The notes under the pieces are model-generated. The model made no database searches, had not been told where the DNA came from, and saw only the letters and a program-made list of their open reading frames with translations. DNA of 64,000 nt from Collinsella aerofaciens (GTDB lineage Bacteria > Actinomycetota > Coriobacteriia > Coriobacteriales > Coriobacteriaceae), in contig NZ_JADMUF010000004.1 of assembly GCF_015546965.1 (NCBI RefSeq), positions 96,559 through 160,558 on the forward strand. Reading direction: 5' to 3'. Positions 15,990-26,634 of this stretch are shown here, piece after piece. Position numbers and translations under genes: made by a program. The first letter of the stretch is position 1; each line of letters begins with the position of its first letter.

Positions 15990-17888
15990 TTAATCCAGCT
16001 CCTTCAATCCGTGTGCCAGCTGCCAGTATTCCCCGTGCTGGGCGAGGAGCTCCTCGTGGGTACCGCGTTCAATGATGCGGCCGTGTTCGAGGACCATGAT
16101 GGCATCGGCGTCGCGGACGGTGGACAGGCGGTGCGCGATCATAAACGTGGTGCGTCCGCGCATGATGTGGTCCATGCCGCGCTCGATGAGCTTTTCGGTG
16201 CGCGTGTCGATGGAGCTTGTCGCCTCGTCCAGGATGAGCACCGGCGGATCGGCCACGGCCACGCGCGCGATGGCGAGCAGTTGGCGTTGGCCCTGTGACA
16301 GGTTGGCGCCGTCCGCGGTCACCGGCGTGTCGTAGCCTTGTGGCAAGCGGCGGATAAACGAGTCGGCGCAGGCGGCCTCGGCGGCGGCGCGCACTTCCTC
16401 GTCGGTCGCGTCGAGCTTGCCAAAGCGGATGTTCTGCGCAATGGTGCCGCTAAACAGGTGCGTATCCTGCAACACAATGCCGAGCGACCCACGCAAGCTG
16501 GCCTTGGCGATGTGCTTGACGTCGATGCCGTCGTACGTGATCTCGCCGTCATCGACCTCGTAGAAGCGGTTGATGAGGTTGGTGATGGTCGTCTTTCCGG
16601 CGCCCGTCGAGCCCACAAAGGCGATCTTTTGTCCCGGCTTGGCAAACAGGTTGAGGTCCGTGAGCACGCGCGTGCCCGGCACGTACGAAAAGTCCACGGC
16701 ATGGAAGCGCACGTCGCCGGCAAGCGGCACGAGGCCGGTGACAAGCTCGGTACCGTCGGCGGCCACCGCACGGCCTGCGTCATCGACCGAGGCCACGTCG
16801 TGCAGATGCCCGTACGCGCCCACGCCACGGCCCTCGGGAATCTTCCACGCCCATGCAGACTCGCCCGTCTGCACCAGCTCCACGCAGCCCTCGTCCACCT
16901 CGGGCTCAAGGTCCATTGCGGCAAACAGGCGCTCGGCACCGGCCAGCGCGTTGAGCAAAAAGTTGCCCAGCTGCGTAAACTGGTTGATGGGCATTGCCGC
17001 CTGGCGCACAAAGACCAGGTAGCTCGCGAGCGCGCCCACGTCGGCCAGGCCGTTGATGCAGAGCATACCGCCCGCCACCGCGACGATCGCGTAGTTGGCA
17101 TACCCAATCACCACGGTCATGGGAACCATCGAGTTGGCGTAGGCCTGCGCGGCGCCACCGGTGCGGCGCAGCTCCTGGTTGCGCGCGTCAAAACCGGCCA
17201 CGTTGGCTTGCTCGTGGTTAAAGACCTTGATGACCTTTTGGCCCGAGACCATCTCCTCAACGTATCCGTCCAGGTCGCCGAGCGATGCCTGCTGGGCGGC
17301 AAAGAAGCGCTTGGAGCGAATGCCCGAGTAGCGCGCGTACAGCACAATGGCCGCGTCGCGCACAAGCGTGATAATCGTGAGCTGCCAGTTGAGGATGATG
17401 AGCATGGCCGTAGTGCCGATCACCTGGATCGTCGCCTGAATCACGTTGGCAAAGCTGTTGTTGAATGCCTCGGAGACGGTATCGACGTCGTTGGTGAAGA
17501 AGCTCATGATGTTGCCCGAGCGCGTGCTGTCGAAATAGCTGAGCGGCAGCGTCTGGATATGCGCGAACAGGTCGCGGCGAATGTCGGACACCACGCGCTG
17601 GGCTGCGCGCACCATAATCTGCGAGTAACCCAGGGCCGAGAGCACACCCGCGGCGTAGATGATTGCCGTGAGGATAACCTGCTTGGCGAGCAGCTCCTCG
17701 CCACCCGTGGCAAGACCGTTGACGATAGGGCGCACCATGTAGGTGCCGGCGAGGCTCGCAATGGCTGCGACAGAGGCAAGCACACCCACTGCCAGCAGCG
17801 AAAACTTGGCATGGCCCATATAGCTGAGCAAACGGCGGAGCGTCTGCCCCAGATTGGCCGGGCGGGCCTGAGCAGATGTCTTAGGCAC
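15990..17888 (-). CDS. ABC exporter half-transporter, canonical ATPase half
   Basis: A 632-residue protein with an N-terminal six-helix membrane domain and a C-terminal nucleotide-binding domain. Walker A is VGSTGAGKTT, the signature is LSQGQRQLLAIARV and Walker B is PVLILDEATSSIDTR with the catalytic Glu. About 60 extra residues lie between the two domains. The start is GTG at 17888, overlapping the stop of the upstream ABC gene by 8 nt (GTGCCTAA), so translation is coupled. With its partner it forms a heterodimeric multidrug-type exporter (LmrCD/PatAB-like). The substrate is unknown. Confidence 0.9.
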   Translation of the reverse strand: MPKTSAQARPANLGQTLRRLLSYMGHAKFSLLAVGVLASVAAIASLAGTYMVRPIVNGLATGGEELLAKQVILTAIIYAAGVLSALGYSQIMVRAAQRVVSDIRRDLFAHIQTLPLSYFDSTRSGNIMSFFTNDVDTVSEAFNNSFANVIQATIQVIGTTAMLIILNWQLTIITLVRDAAIVLYARYSGIRSKRFFAAQQASLGDLDGYVEEMVSGQKVIKVFNHEQANVAGFDARNQELRRTGGAAQAYANSMVPMTVVIGYANYAIVAVAGGMLCINGLADVGALASYLVFVRQAAMPINQFTQLGNFLLNALAGAERLFAAMDLEPEVDEGCVELVQTGESAWAWKIPEGRGVGAYGHLHDVASVDDAGRAVAADGTELVTGLVPLAGDVRFHAVDFSYVPGTRVLTDLNLFAKPGQKIAFVGSTGAGKTTITNLINRFYEVDDGEITYDGIDVKHIAKASLRGSLGIVLQDTHLFSGTIAQNIRFGKLDATDEEVRAAAEAACADSFIRRLPQGYDTPVTADGANLSQGQRQLLAIARVAVADPPVLILDEATSSIDTRTEKLIERGMDHIMRGRTTFMIAHRLSTVRDADAIMVLEHGRIIERGTHEELLAQHGEYWQLAHGLKELD

Positions 17889-19725
17889 GGCACTCGCCTC
17901 CCTTCCGGGCGTCGGCTTGCGAGACGTAGGCGGCGACGGGCTCCGGCTCTGCTAGCTGCGAGGCCGGGGGTTCAGACGCGTCCTTGCTCTCCCCCTCACC
18001 CGCAAACTCCATCTGCGAGGCGTAAATCTCCTGGTAGATGTTGTCGTCCGCCAGCAGTTCCTCGTGCGTGCCCACACCGTGGATGTGTCCGTCGTCCAGC
18101 ACCACAATGCGATCGGCATCCATGACGCTCGCGATACGCTGGGCAATGATGATCACGGTCGTATCGGGAATCTGGGCGATATGCTCGCGGATCTTGGCGT
18201 CGGTCGCCATATCGACCGCGCTCGTCGAGTCATCAAAAATGAGCACGCGCGGATGCTTGAGCAGCGTGCGCGCGATGCAAAGGCGCTGCTTCTGCCCGCC
18301 CGAGACGCCGGCACCACCCTGGCCCAGCTCGCCATCAAGCCCGCCGATGCGGTCCAGGAACTCGTCCACGCACGCCGCACGGCAGGCACGCAGCAGCTCC
18401 TCGTCGGTGGCATCGGGCGCGCCCCACTGCAGGTTCTCGCGCACGGTCCCCGTAAACAGCACGTTCTTTTGCAACACGATGCCCACGGCATCGCGCAGGG
18501 CAACAAGGTCGTAGTCGCGTACGTCTCGTCCGCCCACCAGCACGGCGCCCTCGGTGGCGTCGTACAGGCGCGCGATGAGCTGCACGAGTGAGCTCTTGCC
18601 CGAGCCCGTGCCGCCGAGCACACCCACCGTGGAGCCGGGCTCGATGCGAAGGTCGATATGCTCGAGCACGTCCTCGGCAGCATCTGCGCGGTACTTAAAC
18701 GACACGTCGCGAAACTCGACGCTCCCGTCGGCCACCTCGCATACAGCCGCATCGGCAGCGGGCGCCTGGATAAGTGACCGCTCGTCAATCACCCGCGAGA
18801 TGCGCTCCACACTGGCAAGTGCGCGCGTGAGCAGCAAAAACACATTGGAGATCATCATGAGCGAGTTCATGATCAGCAGCACATAGCTCATAAAGCCCGT
18901 AAGCGAGCCCACGCCCAGCTCGCCGGCAAGGATCATGCGGCCACCGATCCACAGGATGGAAAGCGCGGCAACGTACATCGACAGTTGAAACACCGGTAGG
19001 TTGAGCACGGCGTTGCCAAAGGTCTTTGTGGCGGTGTGCGCAAGCTCGGTATTGACGGCGTCGAACTTGGCCTGCTCGTGCTCGGCTCGCACGTAGGCCT
19101 TGACGGCACGCACGGCGGTGAGGTCTTCCTGCACCACGCCGTTGAGGTGGTCCATCGAAGTCTGGAGCTGACGGTAGAGCGGACTCACGCGCCAGGTGAT
19201 AACGCCGAGCACGATCGCCAGCACGGGCAGGATGACCGCAAAGACCGTGGCCAGCGGGCGCGACAGTATCAGCGCATAGATAAGGCCGACGATGAGGGTC
19301 ATGGGGCCGCGCACCATGGGGCGAAAGCCGTTGCCGACGGCGTTTTGGATAACGGTGATATCGGTGGTCATGCGCGTGACGAGCGAGCTGGCGTCGTAGT
19401 TGTCCAAGTTGCCAAAAGCGAGCGCCTGGATCTTGTGATACTCGGCCTCGCGCAGGTTAGCACCCAGGCCCGAAGCCACACGGGCGGACGTGCGGGCGTA
19501 CCCCAGCCCCAGTACCAGCGACAACGCGGCGCACACCAACATGTACGCACCCTGCAGCAGCATATAGCTCACATCGCCGGCGGGAACGCCAACGTCGATG
19601 ATGTTGGCCATGATGACCGGGATAAACAGCTCGAGCGCGGTCTCGACCGAGACGAACATCACGCCGAGTATGGCATCGCGACGGTATGCCCCCAAGTAGG
19701 AAAACAGTATTTTGAGATTGCGCAC
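17881..19725 (-). CDS. ABC exporter half-transporter, degenerate ATPase half
   Basis: A 614-residue partner of the downstream ABC protein with the same membrane plus ATPase layout. Walker A (GGTGSGKSS) and the signature (VSGGQKQRLCIARTLL) are good, but Walker B reads VLIFDDSTSAVD, with Asp where the catalytic Glu should be. Such asymmetry marks one non-hydrolysing site in heterodimeric exporters. The start is GTG at 19725 behind GGGGGATGAAC. First gene of a two-gene operon. Confidence 0.9.
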   Translation of the reverse strand: MRNLKILFSYLGAYRRDAILGVMFVSVETALELFIPVIMANIIDVGVPAGDVSYMLLQGAYMLVCAALSLVLGLGYARTSARVASGLGANLREAEYHKIQALAFGNLDNYDASSLVTRMTTDITVIQNAVGNGFRPMVRGPMTLIVGLIYALILSRPLATVFAVILPVLAIVLGVITWRVSPLYRQLQTSMDHLNGVVQEDLTAVRAVKAYVRAEHEQAKFDAVNTELAHTATKTFGNAVLNLPVFQLSMYVAALSILWIGGRMILAGELGVGSLTGFMSYVLLIMNSLMMISNVFLLLTRALASVERISRVIDERSLIQAPAADAAVCEVADGSVEFRDVSFKYRADAAEDVLEHIDLRIEPGSTVGVLGGTGSGKSSLVQLIARLYDATEGAVLVGGRDVRDYDLVALRDAVGIVLQKNVLFTGTVRENLQWGAPDATDEELLRACRAACVDEFLDRIGGLDGELGQGGAGVSGGQKQRLCIARTLLKHPRVLIFDDSTSAVDMATDAKIREHIAQIPDTTVIIIAQRIASVMDADRIVVLDDGHIHGVGTHEELLADDNIYQEIYASQMEFAGEGESKDASEPPASQLAEPEPVAAYVSQADARKGGECRA

Positions 19726-19912
19726 GCAGGTTCATCCCCCATCAAACGTTGTTCGCAAACGCACGTATTATTGCGCGCCGAGCGATGGTGTCAAGTGCTC
19801 CGAAATCGATTTCTACAAGGCTGGCGCAGGCGCTAAGCCTACACGGCGCGCGACCGTATTCAAATGGAAATGATTGAAGGCGCGATTTTTCGCCCCACCG
19901 GCAACATAGACC

Positions 19913-19943
19913 TTGACTCTACAATCGTTGTAGGGTTTTCACT
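19913..19943 (+). promoter_or_regulatory. MerR-type promoter and operator before the MATE gene
   Basis: TTGACT (-35, 19913-19918) is followed by the dyad CTACAA-TCG-TTGTAG (19919-19933), and TTCACT (19938-19943) serves as a -10. The 19-bp spacer with a dyad between -35 and -10 is the hallmark of MerR-activated promoters such as zntA and copA. The MerR gene at 21389 lies in the same transcription unit. Confidence 0.65.
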
Positions 19944-19984
19944 ACACTGGTACGTAAACAAACCAAGCCAGAAAGTGCCCGCCC

Positions 19985-21331
19985 ATGGAACACGACCTCA
20001 CACGCGGCAATGTCCTCAAGACCATCGCGGTCTTCGCCCTGCCCTATATGCTCTCGTACTTTTTGCAGATGCTCTACGGCATGGCAGACCTGTATTTTAT
20101 CGGACAGTTTAGCGGCGCCGCCGGCATCACCGCCGTGGGCAACGGCGCGCAGACGCTCTATATCATTACCGTGACGCTCGTGGGCCTGGCCATGGGAACG
20201 ACCGTCATCGTCGGCCACGCCGTGGGTTCGCGCCGCTTCGATCGCGCCGAGGCCGCCATCGGCAACACCATCACGCTCTTTATGGGTGTCTCGGTAGTAC
20301 TGGCCGCGTTCTTGCTCGCGCTGTGCCCGCAGATCGTGGCACTCATCGGCACGCCGGCCGAAGCCGTCGAGGGCACTGCCGCCTACCTGCTCATCTGCTT
20401 TATCGGCATTCCGTGCATCGCTGCGTACAACATCCTTTCGGCCATCTTTCGCGGCCTGGGCGATTCGCGCTCACCCATGTACGTGATCGGCGTGGCGTGC
20501 ATCATCAACATCGCGCTCGACTTTCTGTTTATTGGCCATATGGGGCTCGGCCCCGTGGGCGCGGCGCTCGGCACGGTGATCGCACAGACGGCAAGCGTTG
20601 CCCTCGCACTCGTGTGGCTCAAGAGTCGCCGCACGCATATCCACCTCAAACGCAGCGACCTGCGCCCCCAGCCCGAGGTGCTCGGCAGCATCCTTAAAAT
20701 CGGCGTACCCGTGGCCGTGCAGGACGGCTGCATTCAGATAGCGTTTATGTTCATCACCGTTATTGCCAACCACCGCGGCCTGGTCGACGCCGCCGCCGTG
20801 GGCCTGGTCGAGAAAATGATAAGCTTTTTGTTCATCGTGCCGAGTTCCATGGGCGCCACCGTCAGCGCGCTCACAGCGCAAAACGCCGGCGCGGGCAAGG
20901 GCGACCGCGCACGTCAGGTGCTCAAAGACGCCATGACCATCTCGGTGGTGTACGGCTGTCTGATCACGGCGCTCATGTGGCTGGTGGCACCGGCGTTTCT
21001 CGGCTTTTTTGCCAAGGACGCCGCAGTGGTCGCGGCCGGTACCGGTTATATCCACAGCTACATCTTCGACGCGATCTTTGCCGGTATCCACATTTGCTTT
21101 AGCGGCTTTTTCGCCGCGTACGGCAAGAGTTACATCGGCTTTGCGCATAACGTGCTGGCCGTGGCACTCATTCGCGTGCCGGGCGCGTGGCTGCTGTCGA
21201 ACGCCTATTCCGACACGCTGTTTCCCATGGGTATCGCCTCGCCGTGCGGGTCAATTCTATCTGCAGTCATTTGCATGGTGGCGTTTACGGTGCTCAACCG
21301 CCGCGGCACTTTTGACAAGCTCGTGGCGTAG
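19985..21331 (+). CDS. MATE family multidrug efflux transporter
   Basis: A 448-residue membrane protein with about twelve helices in two similar halves. It has MATE patterns such as LPYMLSYFLQMLYGMADLYF in helix 1 and FRGLGDSRSPM between the halves. It exports cationic compounds in exchange for Na+ or H+. A MerR regulator follows 57 bp downstream, and the upstream promoter has a MerR-type spacer with a dyad, pointing to drug-induced expression. The ribosome site is weak (AGAAAG). Confidence 0.9.
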   Translation: MEHDLTRGNVLKTIAVFALPYMLSYFLQMLYGMADLYFIGQFSGAAGITAVGNGAQTLYIITVTLVGLAMGTTVIVGHAVGSRRFDRAEAAIGNTITLFMGVSVVLAAFLLALCPQIVALIGTPAEAVEGTAAYLLICFIGIPCIAAYNILSAIFRGLGDSRSPMYVIGVACIINIALDFLFIGHMGLGPVGAALGTVIAQTASVALALVWLKSRRTHIHLKRSDLRPQPEVLGSILKIGVPVAVQDGCIQIAFMFITVIANHRGLVDAAAVGLVEKMISFLFIVPSSMGATVSALTAQNAGAGKGDRARQVLKDAMTISVVYGCLITALMWLVAPAFLGFFAKDAAVVAAGTGYIHSYIFDAIFAGIHICFSGFFAAYGKSYIGFAHNVLAVALIRVPGAWLLSNAYSDTLFPMGIASPCGSILSAVICMVAFTVLNRRGTFDKLVA

Positions 21332-21388
21332 CGGGGCGACGCGATCCCTGGCGCCCCTCCCCTGCTTTTTTCCGAAAGGAGCGGTCCT

Positions 21389-22237
21389 GTGACCGACGCA
21401 CACGCTGAACATACCGACGGCCTGCTCCGCATTGGCGAGGTGGCACGCCTGTTTAACCTGAGTGTGGGCACGCTGCGCCATTACGAGCAGATAGGGCTGC
21501 TGGAGCCGGCGCGCATCGATCCGGTGAGTGGGTACCGCTACTACGGATCACGGCAGCTCTCCACCCTCAACACCATCAGTCACCTGCGTGTTCTCGACTT
21601 GCCGTTGGCACAAATCCGTGAGTTTGTGACCACACGTGATGTGGACCTCATGCAGCGGCAACTGGCCCAGCAGCAGGAGCTCATCGCGCGCAAGCGCCGC
21701 GAGCTCGAACGCGTGTCGTGCAAGATCGATAGCCGACTTGCCCTGCTGCACGATGCGTTGAACACCGAGCTTGATGCTATTTGCGCAATCGATGCGCCCG
21801 AGCTTCGTTGCGCCGTATTGCGCGAACGCGTCAACCCTACCGATGCCTATGCGCTGGAGTGGCAGATTCGTCAGCTGCAGAAAGGCCAGCACGAGACGTT
21901 TGTTTTTCTGGGCAACCTGGGCGTCGGGATCGCACCCGAGCGCCTTGCCGCCGGCGACTTTGATGGCTACGACGAGGTCTTTTTGCTGTTGGATGACACG
22001 GACGACTACCTGGGGGACCTCGAAGTTCGGCCCGCCGCACGCTGCCTGACCGTAAGCTTCCGCGGCACGCATGGGCAAGCGGCTTCACGTTACGAGCAGT
22101 TGCTCGGCTATATGCGTGAGCACGACCTGACACCCACCGGTCCCTCGCGCGAGATCTCCCTCATTGACGACATCATCAGCGACGATCCGGCGACCTACGT
22201 GACGCAGATCACGGTGCCGGTTGCCCCTGCAAAGTAA
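21389..22237 (+). CDS. MerR family multidrug-responsive regulator
   Basis: 282 residues. The N-terminal winged helix is clear (RIGEVARLFNLSVGTLRHYE, then GLLEPARIDPVSGYRYYGSRQ), followed by a long dimerisation helix (about 85-125, QRQLAQQQELIARKRRELE). The C-terminal ~150 residues form a GyrI/BmrR-like ligand-binding part. The start is GTG behind AAAGGAGCGG. It likely activates its own operon through the dyad at 19919-19933. Confidence 0.88.
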   Translation: MTDAHAEHTDGLLRIGEVARLFNLSVGTLRHYEQIGLLEPARIDPVSGYRYYGSRQLSTLNTISHLRVLDLPLAQIREFVTTRDVDLMQRQLAQQQELIARKRRELERVSCKIDSRLALLHDALNTELDAICAIDAPELRCAVLRERVNPTDAYALEWQIRQLQKGQHETFVFLGNLGVGIAPERLAAGDFDGYDEVFLLLDDTDDYLGDLEVRPAARCLTVSFRGTHGQAASRYEQLLGYMREHDLTPTGPSREISLIDDIISDDPATYVTQITVPVAPAK

Positions 22238-22276
22238 GAACCGCCCGGAAAGCGTTATGCTCTCCGGGCGGTTCTT
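22236..22276. terminator. Bidirectional terminator between merR and the toxin gene
   Basis: AAGAACCGCCCGGA pairs perfectly with TCCGGGCGGTTCTT around a 13-nt loop. T-rich sequence follows on the plus strand. The convergent toxin gene ends at 22278. Confidence 0.85.
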
Positions 22277-22277
22277 A

Positions 22278-22613
22278 TTAATCGCTATCCAGCAACTCGA
22301 ATCGATTTCTAGACATCACCAATGCGGCATAATCTTGGCTTTGGTGAAAAACATGGGCAATCACAACATCCTCGTTATCGTAGTAATAAAGCATTACATA
22401 AGAATTAACGAGGCAAGCATGGTAACCGAGCACTGCAAGCTCAGGTAATTTCGATAAGCCGTAGTCAACTACGCCACTTTGAAGAAGCTGAAGCTGACTA
22501 CGGTATTTATCCAGAAAGCGCCGGGCAGTAAAAACACCATGCCCCAATAGATAATCAACGATATCGTCAACCTCTTGTTCCGCTGTAGGCAGAATCTTGA
22601 CGTTATAGGCCAT
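22278..22613 (-). CDS. RelE/ParE-type toxin
   Basis: 111 residues, starting at 22613 within the last codons of the antitoxin gene (11-nt overlap). VKILPTAEQEVDDIVDYLLG is the N-terminal helix pattern of the ParE/RelE fold, and the strand YVMLYYYDNEDVVIAHVFH fits its C-terminal sheet. The family includes ribosome-dependent mRNA endonucleases and gyrase poisons; which applies cannot be told. Paired with a Phd-type antitoxin. Confidence 0.85.
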   Translation of the reverse strand: MAYNVKILPTAEQEVDDIVDYLLGHGVFTARRFLDKYRSQLQLLQSGVVDYGLSKLPELAVLGYHACLVNSYVMLYYYDNEDVVIAHVFHQSQDYAALVMSRNRFELLDSD

Positions 22614-22872
22614 ATTTTGCCTCAAGGTCATCGAGAGCCTCAAAGGCATCACGCGCCGTGCCGGCAGCACGCTCCCGCTCGGCAACAGCTATGCGAGCCA
22701 TCAGGCGAGCCTTAGCTTGTTCCTGAACCATGAGGTCGTAGTCTTCAGATCGAAGTACAACAAATTTGCTATAGCCGTTTTTTGTAACAGTCACTGGACC
22801 CGTAGTAGTTTCAACGAGCTCCGAGAACTTTGCGGTGTCCCGCATATCTTTAATTGGAACGCAAACGGGCAT
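22603..22872 (-). CDS. Phd/YefM-type antitoxin
   Basis: 89 residues. IKDMRDTAKFSELVETTTGP then VTVTKNGYSKFVVLRSEDYD is the Phd/YefM DNA-binding fold. The helical C-terminal part (MARIAVAERERAAGTARDAF) should wrap the toxin. First gene of the pair, right behind a 28-bp palindrome that it probably binds to repress its own operon. Confidence 0.88.
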   Translation of the reverse strand: MPVCVPIKDMRDTAKFSELVETTTGPVTVTKNGYSKFVVLRSEDYDLMVQEQAKARLMARIAVAERERAAGTARDAFEALDDLEAKYGL

Positions 22873-22882
22873 GGCACACTCC

Positions 22883-22910
22883 TAACATAATTGTGTACAC
22901 AATTATGTTA
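22883..22910. promoter_or_regulatory. 28-bp perfect palindromic operator of the toxin-antitoxin pair
   Basis: TAACATAATTGTGT is followed directly by its exact reverse complement ACACAATTATGTTA. It lies 11 bp before the antitoxin ATG and overlaps the expected promoter. A Phd-family repressor site is the natural reading. Confidence 0.8.
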
Positions 22911-22926
22911 CACCAAAACGACCCCG

Positions 22927-24060
22927 CTATAGCCCCAAAGCATCTTCACTGACAATCTGGATGTCATCGCCCTTGGACTGAAGCTCCAGGGCCTTCTTTA
23001 CCTTACTTCCGTAGTTTTTTGTAGTCCAAGCATCGCTGCCTTCATCACCAACAACTACGTAGTCACATTTCTTTGATACGCCACTCAGTACCTGACCACC
23101 GTTCCGCAAAATAAACTGCTTAATACACTCTTTTGAACCGTGATAGAAAGTACCGGAAAGGCAGAATTTCTTTCCTTCAATTTGAACCTGTCGATGCGAC
23201 ACGCCGTCAGAGCAGGGATTAATTATCCCCTGTAACAAACCAACCAATTGATCGGATTCATGCTCATCTATGTCACCATCCGCCAAAGCGGCGGCTAGAA
23301 GCGAACAAACCTTGTCGAGCAAAGGGTCACCTTGCAACTTATCGTGCTCTTCGACATACGACAGTGCCGACATTGCCTCCAAGGCATCAACCCTGTCATT
23401 GGCGACAATCATTTCGCACAAATTTAGAAAATCGCAGTAATCGGCAGTCTTTTCCGACTTCGCTCTCTGCGCCGAACCGCGGGGAGCCCCTTCATTTGAG
23501 CGTCGTCCGCAACCGGTACAAAGGCTATACGGTGCAAACATGGGGACATGCCCCTCGTCTTCCATAATCAGTGAATGGAAAATGCGCCTGCAAGCATCCG
23601 CATCGTCCAAGGCTCGATGATGGCTCCCCATCTCAAGATTTAAGCATCGGCAAACCGTTGGAAGCTTATAGTCTGGGTATTCTGGATGCCACTGCTTGGC
23701 AAGCTCTTTAGTGCAGGCGTAATTCCACTTGGGTCTGTCAAGCTCATAGGCATCAAACAGCTTCCACAGAACCGCCAAGTCAAATGAAGCGTTGTGGGCA
23801 ACCAGAGCGGCTCCGTCAAACAGGCTTTTCAATGAGCGTGACCATATTTGCGGAAATGTAGGAGCACCGACAACATCGGCATGGGAAATGCCCGTTAGCC
23901 TCATGTTAATTTCTGAAAACGGCTCCTCAGGATCAACCAAATAGGAGTCCTCTGCAAGGACGGTACCGTTGCAGTCACATCGAATCAACCCAATTGAGCT
24001 AATTCGATCATTGTGTCCATTTGGAGTTTCGACATCCAAAAACAGCACGTCTGCCGCCAT
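22927..24060 (-). CDS. DnaQ-type 3'-5' exonuclease with C-terminal BRCT domain
   Basis: 377 residues. The N-terminal ~170 residues are a DEDDh exonuclease: FLDVETPNG (motif I), VAHNASFDLAVLW (motif II) and HHRALDDADA (motif III). A Cys-pair segment (SLCTGCGRRS) and a helical middle with an acidic DGDIDEHESD stretch follow. The last ~80 residues (KKFCLSGTFYHGSKECIKQF, KKCDYVVVGDEGS) form a BRCT domain like that of LigA. It starts 10 bp after ligA, so they share an operon. Base composition is lower in GC than most neighbours. Confidence 0.85.
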   Translation of the reverse strand: MAADVLFLDVETPNGHNDRISSIGLIRCDCNGTVLAEDSYLVDPEEPFSEINMRLTGISHADVVGAPTFPQIWSRSLKSLFDGAALVAHNASFDLAVLWKLFDAYELDRPKWNYACTKELAKQWHPEYPDYKLPTVCRCLNLEMGSHHRALDDADACRRIFHSLIMEDEGHVPMFAPYSLCTGCGRRSNEGAPRGSAQRAKSEKTADYCDFLNLCEMIVANDRVDALEAMSALSYVEEHDKLQGDPLLDKVCSLLAAALADGDIDEHESDQLVGLLQGIINPCSDGVSHRQVQIEGKKFCLSGTFYHGSKECIKQFILRNGGQVLSGVSKKCDYVVVGDEGSDAWTTKNYGSKVKKALELQSKGDDIQIVSEDALGL

Positions 24061-24070
24061 GACAGCCTCC

Positions 24071-26419
<2,349 letters not shown>

Positions 26420-26572
26420 CTAGAGTACCACCGGTCACCATGGCGCCGAATAACCCTTTCGAACCGCACCGAATCGGCAGCCGGCGGGCCGGGGTGGATC
26501 GCGCGATCAAACCATGACCTTGTCGTTTCTAAATGATCCGTTTTCCTCCGTCCCCAACGGATCAATAAGAAA

Positions 26573-26608
26573 AGAGGGGCTGTCCCGCGTTGATGGGACA
26601 GCCCCTCT
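26573..26608 (-). terminator. Terminator of htrA
   Basis: AGAGGGGCTGTCCC pairs with GGGACAGCCCCTCT around an 8-nt loop; the minus strand continues TTTTCTTATTG. It follows the HtrA stop codon by about 25 bp. Confidence 0.85.
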
Positions 26609-26634
26609 GGCTTCGATATGTGCGATACGGCTCG

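Noticed and set aside
16338-18125. Long plus-strand ORF opposite the ABC exporter genes
   Set aside because: It is antisense to clear Walker motifs and has shadow-like composition.
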